Assembly (NCBI GenBank): GCA_963514095.1
Contig: OY741281.1
Location: 7,308,154 to 7,372,153, forward strand
DNA: 64,000 bases
Direction: 5' to 3'
Source: Eutrigla gurnardus
Lineage: Eukaryota > Chordata > Actinopteri > Perciformes > Triglidae
Shown: positions 1 to 12,749 of the stretch, piece after piece
Numbering within the stretch: the stretch's first letter is position 1
How the letters are laid out: every line of letters begins with the position of its first letter
Notes under the pieces: model-generated
Database searches by the model: none
What the model was told of the DNA's origin: nothing
The model's input: the letters and a program-made list of their open reading frames with translations, nothing else
Position numbers and translations under genes: made by a program

Positions 1-2267
1 TGTAATTGCTCCAGGGCGGACTAGTATTAATGTTTTGCACTACTGACTGAAGTAGGTGGAAACTATTTTAGCTATGAAAGGAAACTGGTGGTGTGCTTTA
101 TCTGCACAATTAGGGATGTGACAAGTAATGTAGATTCCTCCTTTTTATTATGGCCATTATTATGTTGAAACAACGACGGCTCAGTTGATTGGGTTCATGG
201 CATATCTTATCAGCACAGGGAGCTGTTTGAGGAATAAGGACTGTTGGTTCCAGACAGAGTGGTAGCACTTGGACGACTGCAGCAAATCCGATCTGACGTC
301 CCGGAGAAAGGCTGTTTTCACTATAGTTTCCACATGCCTTTTCACCAGTAGGTGTTGTAAAATCATGAACAAAACACAACCCAAGTTCAAAAATAATGTC
401 TTTTTTTTTTGTATTAAACTGATTTTGTCCCCCCACCCTCCTCCTTTGGCAAATGTTTATTAAAGAAATGCCAACGATGTATCATTGTCTGTTTAATTAC
501 TCCTCAGTTAACGTATATAAATGACCGGTGGATGTGGTGACTTCATAGATCGCACCACTGGATGGCAGTCTCACGTCAAATACCACCACTCACTCACCAT
601 ACTGGATGAACATGGTTCCTGTGGTGCTGATTGACTTTCAGGGCTGCGACTGTGAGGCCGATGCACTCACTTTAAGTGTCATTCAAAAGCAACAGACCTG
701 AGCTGACAGCAACTATTTCACTGCAGCCAAATCATGACACTTTATACACCACTCATAAAAGGACAAGCACCCTAGAGTGAGTCAATATAATGCAATTTCC
801 AGCTGTATTTATGACATGAAAGCTACCATTTTTAGAAAAGAAACTGCCGCGTTGGCGCTTTTATCAAGGGAGATATGGCTACGGAGACACACGTTTCAGA
901 CAACTAATGCACGACTCAAACACCGACCCGGAGCAGTGCAGCTGTCGGGATGAAAGAAAATGTTCTTCGAGCACGTTCACTCACGTCTTTGAACTTAATG
1001 GAAAACAGTTTCTCAGATCACAAACCAGACCTCCTGAATGCTCCCTCATAATGCCAACTTTGATAGGAATTCTTCTGGATGACGGTAGACCCTTTTTGCC
1101 ACTTTCACCTTTCTCAAATAAGGTGTTGCTTTCAACTAAAATCAGCTTGCACATCACATTCAAATCCATTGATTTTCCCAATGTTTCTCACTGAAGAGAA
1201 TATTACAGGTTGATGAAGCATCACAATTAAGGGCGAACTTACGATACAGTAACCTAGATACAAATATATCTCGCTATTACAGATTATTATCAAGGTAAAA
1301 TAAAGAAAAACAACTTTAATATGAAAATGTGAGTCCTTTTTCTGCAAGATTCAATGGAAGCACTATTTAAAAGCTCCATTTAATAGAAATGATAAGCCAC
1401 TTGACCTTAAATGCTTTAAAATAAAACCTATAGGCAGTTTCTGGAGCATCAAATGGCAGAAGCATCGTTCACTGAAGGATATTCTACATGCAGCCGAACA
1501 AAGACACACTTTGTCCTTTGTTTTCCTCATCATATCCACATCGGAATTTGCCACACGTCACATTGCTGCTGATGAAAAAGTGATTATCTCAGAGGGGTTC
1601 CTTTCTGCAAAGCTAATTCGGAACGAGGATGGCAGCTAGTCTGTGATTAATACGGCGTGGATGATGGATTGCTGAAAATCTACGCCAGCTTCAGTAGAGA
1701 CTGGCAGCATCCATATTTGATTTATTTAGCTTTTTGAAACAACAGTGGGTGTAATTAAGGGAGAAGATGAGCTGAAGGGACTGAGATGGCAGAGGTATGT
1801 TAGACCATGGCTTGTTTTCTGCTAAATGTGTATTTAAATATATAATTAATTATGTTGCATTTAGGAAAAACAACATTTTTCTTTCGTGTTATCAACTAAA
1901 AATAAGAATCGTGGAGTTTTTATTACTTTCACATTTTTGAGGCATTCACTGTCACAGTAGGTTCCTCCACGCTTGGCACAGGTTTGTTTTTTGCAATCTG
2001 CAACCTCACCACTAGATGACGCCAAATCCCACACACTGGAACTTGAAGCGGAAACGACATTCAACATGGGAATGAAGTCAGTATGAATTTTTCAGCCTTT
2101 TGTTTTTCTGCTTCTTTAATAGAAGATGAAGAAATGTCAGACAGGATTAAAATAACAAATGCACATGGGAGGATTATATTTTCGAGCTGGATGGTAAAAC
2201 ATGGTGCACACAACAACAACAGAGCTGGTAGGAAGATTGGCATCCACAGGGTAAACAACAAAAAAGT

Positions 2268-2270
<3 letters not shown>
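1..2270. other. Gene-free stretch, unique AT-rich DNA
   Basis: I see no gene, RNA or nameable repeat here. Open frames are all under 110 codons, overlap one another in different frames and carry no recognisable motif. A 10-base T run lies at 401-410. The part around 900-1200 is open in more than one frame, which is usual for chance. Confidence 0.6.

Positions 2271-2340
<70 letters not shown>
2271..2340. repeat. (AC)35 microsatellite
   Basis: Seventy bases of uninterrupted AC dinucleotide, the commonest microsatellite type in fish. It creates spurious His-Thr and Cys-Val reading frames on the two strands, which are not genes. A perfect tract of this length is expected to be highly length-polymorphic. 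Confidence 0.98.
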
Positions 2341-2342
<2 letters not shown>

Positions 2343-2440
2343 ATCAATTTGTATCAGTCTACTTGTTTAAATGCAATCACTAATGTGCCTCACCTTAAAA
2401 TGTGAGAATCAGCAAAATGCCACAGACACTTACATTTAAA

Positions 2441-2481
2441 CACACACACACACACACACACACATGCACACACACACATGC

Positions 2482-2542
<61 letters not shown>
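2441..2542. repeat. (CA)n microsatellite, interrupted
   Basis: About 100 bases of CA repeat with a few TG or CG interruptions near 2464-2486. It lies only 100 bases after the previous CA tract and on the same strand, so the two may descend from one locus. Interruptions suggest it is older than the perfect tract at 2271-2340. Confidence 0.97.
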
Positions 2543-2544
<2 letters not shown>

Positions 2545-3171
2545 GTACTGCCCAGCTGAGGCACAGTGTGGTGCTAAAAGGACAGCAAAAAAAGAAATCA
2601 GAAGCATCTCAATCCATCAACTACGATTTCATAAAACTTGCAAAAAAAACTGAAAGTTATGACTAAGATACACGTTTTCATCCTTGAACCAAAGCCCATA
2701 AATATGGACACACGTCCATAAATAGTGATGTCTGACAGGTAGATTAATTCTTCCTCGAGTTGGATGAGGCCTGAACACTTCCTTCCATCTTCAGCTGCTG
2801 GATGCCGTTGAAAAATGGACCGCAGCCAAATAAAATCGAGTTCCACCAGTTTATCGCATTTGGCTAATCAGACTTATCTTGGACCGGAGCTTGTTAACGC
2901 ATTACTGTCCCGAGGTGGCGTGAGGACAGGAAGTGGCGCCCACTGTACTAACGGTTGACAGTGTGAAGAGAAGGGGAAACATAATTAGGAGTTAAGGATG
3001 ATTTATTGACGGACTAATGTGCTGACTTTGAATTAACCTTTGAGACTTTGCAGTAACTGAACCACGATGTGACCCACAGTGCATCACTGTGCCTTGGGCC
3101 ACGCTGCTCCTTGAAGAGGTGAGTCAGCTGAACTAATGGCGGTTTAATAGCCACTGGTCAAACCTTGTTTC

Positions 3172-3203
<32 letters not shown>

Positions 3204-5933
3204 TTGTGTTTAAAGAGAGCGGGAGGAAAAGCAGCTGACATTTTTAGATAATGTTTTGTTTACATTTTTTTTTTTTTTTACATTTTCTTTCTGAGTGATT
3301 TCCTCCCGGGGGCTGTGTTCAAAGTAGTTTTTAATTAGATTATGAAATCTAAAAATGGTTGCAGTGAAAGAAACAAATAGTTGTGCAGTCTTCCACATGC
3401 AGGCACAGCAAAAAACAAACGTCCACGCCGTCGGTGATATACGCCCGCTGCATATCATTAAAGCTCAGGTAGCGACGGTCGGCGTGACGACATTACAGGG
3501 GTGTTAATCTCTCTAAATGAGCGGTTTCTTTTTTAAAGACTCTGCATTAACTGAGTCATTCCAGAGATAGCAATTCACCTAATATTCTCCCAATGAGGAG
3601 AGTAAAGCCTTCAGAGCCGATCAATCATGATGGAGTGTTAAAGGGCAGCTTTTACATCCTGCTGCTGTGTGTCGACTCCGTGTGTTCAGCGGCAAGGTGA
3701 CGCCGTCTAAAAAGGTCACCGCTCCTCTGACCTTTTGTGGCGCCACTGTCAGTTTGTCGCATGCGGCGCCCGAGACGGCCAATCGGATTAGAGAAATGTC
3801 ACATATTCCGTCCGTCAATATGGCCGCTTGCAAACTGCTGATTTCCTCTCCAGACATCCCAAAAGTTACACGCATGCCGATGTTTCACCGAACGTTTGCA
3901 CGTCATGCTCGTCTGCGGTCTCCCCTCCTCCGCTGAGAGACGTGGCCTCACCTTCTCCCTGACATCCCCATTAACTCCAACCATGTAGACAAAGGGCACT
4001 CCAATCATTTACAGCAGAGATGACCCGTAAATGTCACGCTCGGCTTCACTTCACACCTTACCTTTGACATGTCAGGTCAGGCTCTAGTAAGTCATAATGA
4101 AAGTGGATGCAGGCTCCGCCAACGGGCGGCCGTCTTCACCTCCAGACTTGTTTAAGGAGCGAGGTCTTGCCCTCGGTCTCTCTGACCCGGAAGGAGGAAA
4201 AAGACAAAATAGCAAAACAAAAATAGGTTTAATGATTAGGAATGCTGCCCCTAGCCTACCTGTGTTTGACATGTACCTTAAAAATAGTCACATCAGGCTG
4301 TTTTTGCCTCTTTTTTAGGTGGCAGGAGTGAAATTAGTCAGACCGGCCTATTCAACTGGCCAGCTCTGCTTACAAATACATAAAACACTGGACATTTTGC
4401 CACAAAAAAAATCATTTATTTTCTTTGTAACGGATGAAGTCGCAGAGTAATCTCAGTGAGCGTCTCTACCTCTCCTCCCACACCGCGCACAGGCGTGCAG
4501 GAGTGAGAGGGAGTTACCATGGTTACCTGCACGCTCAGAAACCTTCTGTCAATAAACCATTCGCCTGGTTTTCCTCGCAGCCTCCATCTTAACTCATCAA
4601 GACTAGTGCAGGTGGCAGTTTAATCCAGAAGTTCAGGTGATGGAGGATTTCAGGGAAATAGATTTTTTAGTATCCCTCATATTTTGGCCCTCCTTCCTTT
4701 TTAAATCATAACCAGGCGCGAAGGAGCAAAGATCTCTTATTCCCTATGTATATATGTGTAATATCTGGAGTTTATCTCAGAAATGGTACCCAATTAGCAC
4801 AAATTAGCAAAAAGAGGTTTATTTTTGAGGCCAGAAAGGGGTCGAGTAGGTCAGGGAATATGTCTGAACCCCATTCCCTTGGGTCTCTGAAATGTGGCCC
4901 CCTGAACAAAATCCCTGTGACAGGATGTATGCTCGTCATGGATCATTTTCTGTTCTCCTTGCTTTGATGTCCAGATATTTAAGTCATTCCATTGTCAAAT
5001 GGCTTGTAAAATAGTGCATATAGCTGCTGTAAATGTCCCTGGACACCTGTAGGTTTGGACCGAGCCCCGAATGTTTACCACATCGGGCTCCACCCCTGGC
5101 TGAGCTGCCTCCCGTTGGGTATACGATAAGGAGTGTGTAGGCGTTGATGCACCGCTGTAGGGACAAACACATCCGACATATAAAGCGTATTCGAATCAAC
5201 AGCGTCACCCAGATGTGGCGATCACCAGGACAAACCAGACTCCAACTCCTCATCCCTGCTGCTTTAGACACAAAGAAGAATGGAATGAAACAATCTTGGC
5301 ACAGAGCCGAGGTCAAACTAATTGAGACGCTCGTCCTGATCCACACGTTTCATTCTGTGTTGTCCTATTTAAGTACTATTTCCAATTTCATAGCATTGCA
5401 TTTTATGGCCTATTGTGACTTGTTTCCTGTTGGGAAAGGGTTTGTGTAGTACAGTGTGATACGATAGTGTTTGAAATGTTTCTTGTTTTTATAATGGAAA
5501 TCAGTTCCCCAAAGTTGCCAGAGAGCAAAACGTCTTTGTCAGTTTAGAGCAACGGCCATAAAACCTCGGTGCACATCCCTGTTTAGAAGGGCAAGGATGC
5601 TCTGTGGAGCTGTTAGAGAGGATTCATTCAAAAAGTTTGCCTGCGTGACGCTGCAACACAAACACTACTGCAGCTCGGACGCAGCCGCTTTGCACTGAGA
5701 GGAAAAGGGTTTCATTAAATTAGGAGATTATGTGCAGCCACCCATTTACTCCTCTGTTTCCATCTATAAACATAGACGTGTTTCAAAATCAATACATGGG
5801 AGAGAGTTTGCAAATTGTTTCAATGTAACACAAGCAGCTGAATCCTAAACTGTTTTATAGAATTAATAACATTCTCTTCATGTTTGCTTTGTGTTGAGAT
5901 GTTTTTTGTCTCAAATTCAGTTTGAATAAATAT
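2543..5933. other. Gene-free stretch with a CpG-rich part
   Basis: There is no recognisable gene. Between about 3640 and 4200 the sequence is richer in G, C and CpG than its surroundings and is open in several frames on both strands, but no frame resembles a known protein. A T run lies at 3265-3279. A short splice-flanked open segment at 3054-3118 is discussed as a finding. The rest is unremarkable AT-rich DNA. Confidence 0.5.
3172..3197. repeat. (CT)13 microsatellite
   Basis: Thirteen CT units run directly into a short imperfect GT tract. This compound pyrimidine-purine form is common in vertebrate DNA. Confidence 0.95.
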
Positions 5934-6201
5934 TTAAAGGGATGCTATGTAACTTTTACTAAACAGCGACCCCTGTGGCCACAAGTGATAATTACAGGCT
6001 AATAATATTTTCCCACATTTCCCAAGAAACTCTTGTCTGTTCCTTTAAAGAGAGATTAAGTTATCTGAACTAAGTCAGATATAGTAAGTGAACTGAAGTG
6101 AACAACGGTGTGATTTATATCTTCTGAATTTAACGTCGTTTTTTTCATTTATATAAGGAAGATTGCATTTGCTTTTTTTCAGTTACATATTCCAGCTTTA
6201 A
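5934..6201. mobile_element. MITE with TTAA ends (piggyBac-like)
   Basis: A 260-base non-autonomous DNA transposon. TTAA lies at 5934-5937 and again at 6198-6201. Between them the left end AGGGATGCTATGTAACT matches the inverted right end AGCTGGAATATGTAACT at the outer bases and over the inner nine. The segment just inside the left end (about 5963-5985, ending CCTGTGGCCACAAGTG) is wording I recognise from a very common fish MITE. TTAA target duplication is the hallmark of the piggyBac superfamily, so that assignment is an inference from the flanks. There is no coding capacity inside. A few end mismatches suggest an old insertion. Confidence 0.65.
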
Positions 6202-6876
6202 AAACACAGAATTAATCAAAGTCATCAGCTCAAGGACAGATTTGTCATGATTTATCACAGTCTCAAAATGTTCAAAATGTCATTTATGTCTTAATAACTT
6301 TTCTGCACAGCTTTTTCATTCTCTCCGTCACCACCCCATCCTCTCCCTTAAACAAAAAAAAATCACTGAATTATATTTGTGCTACAGTAGCTGTCAGGGA
6401 GCTGGAGCTCTGGCTGCAGCAGTGATTGGTTAAGATATTGGTGATCTGCTACTGTAGTTATTGTATGATGCTACCGATCAATACTTCTCGGCTCCGCATG
6501 GAAAGAAGCGGTGAGGGCAGCAGTGTTTGCAGAGTCTGTGTGTTTATTAAATCATATATTTGCAGAGTGGACAGTGTGATGGCGTCATGTTCGTAAATCC
6601 CGTTGCTTTAGGTCATTTATCTCCAAGGTGAAACAAAGCCAGATGATCTGTGACAAAGGGTACATCTGTGTTTTTTTTTTTTTTTTTATAAAGCAACTTC
6701 CCACACATTATCGCTATCTAAGCCGTGGCAAAAACAATCTCCAGAGCCATTAAGTCAAACTGCGTAAGCAAACTGCTTTTCCATAAATGTGAAGAGAAAT
6801 ATGAAATCAAGCGTGAAATGTACGATTTCGCAATCCGGAGAATTATTGAGGCTCAAATTGAAATGGTGTGGCAGGA
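6202..6876. other. Gene-free stretch
   Basis: No gene or nameable repeat. A 17-base T run lies at 6671-6687. The 81-codon frame starting at 6725 ends by reading into the GT repeat and has no recognisable motif. Confidence 0.6.
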
Positions 6877-6877
6877 G

Positions 6878-6917
<40 letters not shown>

Positions 6918-6928
6918 GGGGGGGGGGG
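6877..6928. repeat. (GT)n tract ending in a 12-G run
   Basis: About 40 bases of GT with one GTTT interruption are followed directly by twelve G. The junction looks like slippage from GT into a homopolymer. The frames that read through it are artefacts. Confidence 0.96.
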
Positions 6929-9900
6929 TACAAAACAGGCAACCACTTTGACGTGTGTAAAGGTCGATAAGTCAATAAGACATCTTGTTTATGATTCACC
7001 GCTCGGCTCTGTAGATTAAGCCCTGCCCAAATGCTGCACAGTCTGCTCAGCAGTTCTGTGTGCACTACTGTAAAAACCTGCCTCTGGAAGACGTAGCAGG
7101 TACTCACGGATTTACAGTACATCTTGTTCTGCGGCTTGTTTCTCCCCTGGCTTCTGCAGGAACACGCCAACCCCCCCCCCCCCCCCCCATGCTTTAAGTG
7201 TTATTTCAAAGTGAATGTTCTGCAGATGAACCGCTGACATCTTCCCCAAACAAACAACCTGTCAGAGAAAAAAAAACATACCACCTCACACCCGGGAGGC
7301 GTATTTACCTGGAGGGAAAACTCCCCCTCGCAGACTCTGCAACCCACGAAGAAATTAAAACTTTCTTCTTATGGAATTATCAAATACACCAACGATTGTT
7401 GACAATGTTTGGGGAATATTCCATCATGCTGTAGGGAGGAATTTTAATACTGGCTTTAAAAAAATAACATACAGTTCATACATGAAACCAAACAGGGAAA
7501 CAAGCAATGTAGAAAATAAAAGTGTTTATTCATCTTCTTTGAGGTCTGCCATGGACCTTGAGGGCATTTTTTAAATAACATTGTGTATGTATGTCAATTT
7601 TCTTCCATACAATATGGTCGCCTTTCTATTTGGTCTTCTTTGACATTTGCTCTGAATTACGTTTGTATTTCAGGAATTATCATTATCTGCGGGTATATTT
7701 TTTGTCATTGTTTTGATTGATTTTGTGACTGAAATTCTTTTATCTACACAGTTTGTGAGGAGCTTCTGATCTTGTGATTTATTTCGAGTGACAAGCGAGA
7801 TGAAGCATTTATGCAGAACATCTTAATCTTCCGCTGCAGAATGTCATTAATTAACACCAACAACAAGTTGGTCGAGGTTGTTATCATTCACACGCCAAAG
7901 AGGTGCTGCAATGAAGGACTTCTGAACTTTTATTCAGTTCTTTTTAAAGCAATTATTCAAATCATTGCAGCAAAAGGATAAAATATTTGGACTTTTAGGT
8001 CCAAAAAGACATGGAGCCTACACTTCCCATAATGCAATATTGTCTTTTGTTATTAGACCAACAAAAAAACGGTCACATTCAGTCGGTGACCCGTTTCGTT
8101 CAGAAGGGCAGGACTCGGAGACAAAGTCGCGATTACAAATCCATCTGCTGCTTCAGCACCACGGACAGCGCCAAGGATTCATCGATACACAGCTCAGTTA
8201 GTTCACTGATGTCTGGGGACCATGGATTCTAACTAGCACACACCTCGGCCAGATCAAGGATCAATGAGTCGGACGGACATTCAACTGAACAACCCTTCTG
8301 CCCCTGCACTCTCGCTGCTATAGGGGATGGAGAGTGGCAAACCCGACACCCCCAGCAGCTTTTCTCAGACTGAAGATATTGTACAAAGGTTTTAACGCAC
8401 TGCAGTAACCTGCATCACTAGGAAATTGAGTATCTATAAGGGGCAGAATTCCTTGATGTCTCAATGGAAATGAGTCTCCAAGACTGATCAAATTGAGCCT
8501 CACACCTGCGCTTCTTGTAATAGGTACGTTCATTTAGCCAAACGGTCATTGGTTTTGGACCCGTTCCATTTGCTTCACATTCGTCATCTGATGCTAAAAA
8601 TGCAAAACAATCCCGATTCTCAAACTTAGCTGGTAAATCCTTGGACAGAAAATAACATCTAAAAGAAAGAGTGCATCAGGCAGCAATAATGGCTCATGGG
8701 TTTAGCATACGGGTAAATGATTGCCTTTATTGTGGTCTAGAGTTTTGATGTTTTGATGCGGGTTGGCAGCCTGTTGACTGTTGAACGTTCTCTTATGAAT
8801 CACAAATATCCTCCGCTGTCTTTAAAACTGAGAAAAAGTCAGGCAAGTGGGGTCAACGCTGCCTGTCCTTTTCACTGAAGCTGCTATTTTTCACGAAAAA
8901 GAACAATTTTACTCATTTTTATCCTTTGTCACCTGTGGCTTTCGAAAAGTTCAGTTATGGCACTCAAGTTTGAACTTCAGTGCGTTGATGCAGGCGAAGT
9001 TTCCGTTAGCTCTTCTCAAAAGACACGATAAAAACACAATAAAGTAGTGGCTTCTATCTTTTGGAATGAACTCAAATACAAGTTGGTCAGACTTTCTTGA
9101 ACATCTGCCAACTCACAACAATTTACATATTTCTTAAAAACAAGAAACATATAGCAACGCTCTATATATTATGTTCATTCCAGGTTTAGGAGTTGGTTCG
9201 CCCTTCTAGGCCAGCCTTGTAATGTAATGGCAAATGTACACAGAATACATGTGCAGGAACAACTAGTTCTTAGTTTTTAATGAGAGTCAGATTTTACATA
9301 AACGCCTTGGAGTATCGGTGGGGTTACAATAACGAGCGCCAGACAACCCGTAGCCCTGCTTATGAGTCATTTATGACCCGGTGTGGTTTTCTGCTGTAAT
9401 AGCACTTTGTGTAGAGTGCTGAGATGAGGACAAACTGTATATTTAGTGTTCGGCCTGCAGTCTCTCGCTGTGTGATTAATGAGCGAGCAGACAGACAACC
9501 AGGGTGCATTCTAATCACCCACAAGGACAAGGAGTGATAGAGAGACACAGAGGGTGTGAAAGAAGCCTCCTTGCTAATAGCTCCGACAGCCTGCAATCTG
9601 CAGGACATTTTAACCGAATCTGTACAGGAAGGGAAAAAAAATTCCTCACCCTAATGATCATAGAACATGCACATCCGTCTCGCTTTCTTAAAACAGAATA
9701 ATGGGCAAGAATAAGTCACGACGTGAAATCGTTACGAGATAATATTCTGTTCCAAACATGATAACAAGTTTACTTCATTTTCACCAAAACACGCTTTTAT
9801 TTATCCGTCAGCTTACAGTGATGGCGCCTTTCTTCTCGTTAATTTATTACCGTTATTTACATCCTCCTTCTGCAGTGTTTTCAAGTCAGTTTTGCCATGA

Positions 9901-9950
9901 TAGTCCAGGGTCGCTTTTCAGGCTCATTCACTCCCAGTGAATCCAGTAAA
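6929..9950. other. Gene-free stretch
   Basis: No gene is supported. The bases around 8010-8035 (CTACACTTCCCATAATGCAA) resemble a phrase common in fish repeats, but I cannot bound an element around them. The other open frames are short, overlapping and featureless. Composition is AT-rich throughout. Confidence 0.55.
7171..7188. repeat. 18-C homopolymer
   Basis: Eighteen consecutive C, so an equal G run on the other strand that could stack into a G-quadruplex-like form. Its exact length is likely to be unreliable in any assembly. Confidence 0.95.
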
Positions 9951-9969
9951 CAACAACAACAACAACAAC
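9951..9969. repeat. (CAA)6 microsatellite
   Basis: Six CAA units followed by CGACGAC. One frame reads it as polyglutamine inside a 98-codon frame (9897-10193), but nothing else in that frame supports a gene. Confidence 0.9.
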
Positions 9970-11353
9970 GACGACTGCCATCAATCATATTTTGCAGAGC
10001 TGCATCAGGGGGCCAATATCAGACTATACATTTGAACATTTTGAAAAAAGTTCAGTTTCAAATTAATGTGCACATTTGGGAACGCAGCGAGAGCCAGAGG
10101 CATCTTACTTCCACTTTCTGCCTCCCTGACTTCCCACATTTTTTTGGGCTCCGAGAAAAAAACATTCAACCGCCAGTCACAACCCGCCGGTGAAGCCAAC
10201 CGAAAAATCAAGAGCAAGATGCTCTCATTAGCTGCAATCTGCAGGAGAAACATGTAAAATAAAAGCATGATGGTGTACAATTGCTGTCCTTTTTATTGTG
10301 ATGAAGTCTAAGTGCCGGTAAACAGCACAGATCAGTGGAGCTCAAACCTTTAAATTATGTGGCCTCGCTTTGAAATATGTTTTCAGGTAAATACTCTCTG
10401 ACCACTGCAAAACATTTTGGTTGAAAAGCCTTTCTAAAGAGTTACAATACAGCCCTCCGCCATCAGTGACTGAGTTACTAAACAACCTTCTAACAACCAC
10501 AAATCCATATTCATGACCTTCGTCTGTCATTCAATATTGAAACAGGCTTCCGGACACACAGAACAACGTGAAAACCTGCATTTGTTTCACAGTTTACGGC
10601 AGTTAATGATTGTGTTGAAAATCGGAATATTGAATATGAAACGTGTCTAGGAAGGTTCTCGGTCATCCAGGTCAAGGTAATCCTTGAAAGCTTCGGCCCC
10701 TGGACTTGCTTTTCATACTATCATGAAAGCAATACAATAAAGCTTTCAGGGAATATAAATTGTGGTTTGTCGAACCCGTTGAGAATGCAGGAGATGTCCA
10801 ACAAGGACAGGGATACACAGTATGGACACTATAGGATCCTTAGTGTCTATATTTGCAACTGGGAAAAGGAGCAAAAGCTCAAATACAAAAGTGTTGCTCG
10901 AGAAAATGTCCCAACCAAATTCACAATTCCTGAGCCATTATGAAATGCATGACATCAGTTTTTAAATGTGCAAAACGAGTACCAATAAAAGGCCAAACAC
11001 ATTAAGTTGTTTTTGTGTTGGAATCTTTTGTTAAAAAACAACAATCACAAATCAAAACCCTTTCAAGCCCGGAGGAGACTTCTCCTCTCTCTCATCCCTC
11101 CCGTTTCCTCCCGATGAGAAGCATGTGTGGGATATATTGCCAAAAGTCGCCATAGATTAAGGTGATGTATCTACTGTCACTTTGTGCATTAACGCTCTGA
11201 CCTTTTTCTTCCTATATCAGAAGCAATGTGGCCCGAGCTGGTAAGAAAGATGGATACGCGGAGGATGAAATCTGTCATGAGGAGAGGAATTGAGCAGGCG
11301 GCCGGTAGCACGTACAACCCGCCTGCAAAAAGAACTCTGGAATGTGAAACTAT
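9970..11353. other. Gene-free stretch
   Basis: No gene is supported. It contains a recognised repeat fragment (10643-10715) and, near its end, a strong splice-acceptor-like and donor-like pair only 20 bases apart (11221-11240), described as a finding. The 91-codon minus frame at 10005-10280 is featureless. Confidence 0.55.
10643..10715 (-). repeat. Fragment of a common fish interspersed repeat
   Basis: The segment contains AAGGTTCTCGGTCATCCAGG followed by AGGTAATCCTTGAAAGCTT and CCTGGACTTGCTTTTC. I recognise this phrase, in the opposite orientation GGATGACCGAGAACCTT, as part of a repeat scattered through perciform genomes. Its class is not clear to me, and the boundaries are approximate. Confidence 0.4.
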
Positions 11354-11358
11354 CACAC

Positions 11359-11407
<49 letters not shown>

Positions 11408-11410
11408 CAC

Positions 11411-11455
<45 letters not shown>

Positions 11456-11462
11456 CACACAC

Positions 11463-11539
<77 letters not shown>
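11354..11539. repeat. Long (CA)n microsatellite with CG interruptions
   Basis: About 186 bases of CA, the longest simple repeat in the window, interrupted at intervals by CGCA. The CG steps look like point changes that were then copied during expansion, giving a higher-order pattern. All long frames over it, including a 157-codon minus frame, are products of the repeat. Confidence 0.98.
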
Positions 11540-11543
<4 letters not shown>

Positions 11544-12034
11544 TGTAATATGAGTGTAAAATGGACTGGAGGTGATCTGTAGGTAGAAGGGAAAGAGGTG
11601 GATAACGTTAAAAATGAGTGCAGACAGACAGAATGAGTTAAAAGGAAGACAGGTTTTTTCCGCGGAGGAGAGATCGACTTCTTTCTTCATTTGTGTTCTT
11701 TTGTCTGAGCTGTTGCATAATAGGTCAGGCCAAAATGTGGATTGATTGCGCTGTCACTGCCAGTGTTATCCCCCCTTTTGAATGAATTTAATATTCGATT
11801 CAGTTTGTTATTCATGCACCCGATTCTTTGGCGATGCAATTTGGCTCCACTGTCACTGTCAATTCATCTTGTACGGTCCTCGATGTCATTAGCTGAATGC
11901 ATTATTGAAGGCTTTTAGGAATGGCGGCCGCAATTATTCAGTTTTATTATGTTTTAATATTTTTCTTTGTTGCCTTACTTTGTTTTATAAAAAAATAATA
12001 ATTAAATAAAACTCTGGGCTTTTTTCTGTTTCCC
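11540..12034. other. Gene-free stretch
   Basis: Nothing recognisable: AT-rich unique sequence with no open frame of interest and no bounded repeat. Confidence 0.6.
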
Positions 12035-12185
12035 AGCAGTGGAAAGTAAGTATATGTACTTAAGTACTAGACTGTATATAAAATAGTTAAAACTAGCTCC
12101 GCTGAGCTGCAACTTAATTCTATGTATGCATGGAGGCACCAGCATTAATCTTAAGATGTCATATAATAATCATAATCAGTTGTAT
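12035..12185. repeat. Shortened copy of the fish CAGTGGAAAGTAA repeat
   Basis: It begins AGCAGTGGAAAGTAAGTA, continues GTACTTAAGTACTAG and then ATAAAATAGTTAAAACTAGC, with AATAATCATAATCAGTTG near the end. These are the landmark phrases, in the right order, of a non-autonomous repeat found in very many perch-like fish. A middle block normally rich in ACTTTTACTT steps is missing, so this is an internally deleted old copy. The TTTCCCAG plus GTAAGT in it imitate splice sites and should not be read as an exon. Confidence 0.6.
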
Positions 12186-12733
12186 TAATTATTAAATGTG
12201 GTGATTACAAGTCCAAAGAATGCCCATAAAAACTGAATAAAAATTGGAATATGCAGCAAAAAAAACCTATATCAAATTTGGAATATTGTCATATTTTGGA
12301 TAATAATGGAAAATGCAAATATGAGACTGAAATCAACATTTCTCTCGTTCACTTGAACAGTCCAATCAATCATTAAGATGATCATGAAAATGTGCGTACG
12401 AGGTGATCTATCTGGAAATAGAAGAAACAAATCCAAATAAAAAGATCTAGCGTCTAGTTTCATATCTTGTGATCATGGATTTGACGATAAATGGAAAGTT
12501 TGATGTTTTAAAAACCTGAGAAAATCCAAGCACGGGCGAAATCAAACCACAAACAGATAAATCCTTAAAAGTTTGGCAGCACCTTTGTGGACTTTGTAGG
12601 AATCAAGGCAAGAAACCAAATCTTCAAACGCCCTGTTGATGCGCACACATCAGAGATATGGAATCTTTACTTTATTGTGATGAATAATTAATGTGTTTGG
12701 ATCATTTGATGCTGTGGGCTACTTGCCAAGAGA

Positions 12734-12749
12734 GGGGGGGGGGGGGGGG
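12734..12749. repeat. 16-G homopolymer
   Basis: Sixteen consecutive G, preceded by AGA. It is a possible G-quadruplex site and of uncertain true length. Confidence 0.95.

Noticed and set aside
2061..2653. Several His-Thr or Cys-Val rich frames
   Set aside because: All are read-through of the two CA microsatellites.
3799..4008. Minus frame reading Ile-Gly-Val-Pro-Phe-Val-Tyr next to a donor-like GTGAGG
   Set aside because: A TAA stands directly before the ATG and there is no acceptor in between, so it cannot be an internal exon.
11217..11690. 157-codon minus open frame, the longest in the window
   Set aside because: Most of it is Cys-Val read from the long CA/GT repeat. It has no domain.
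12024..12056. Strong acceptor TTTCTGTTTCCCAG and donor GTAAGTATA nine bases apart
   Set aside because: Both lie in or at the edge of a recognised fish repeat whose normal sequence creates these words.
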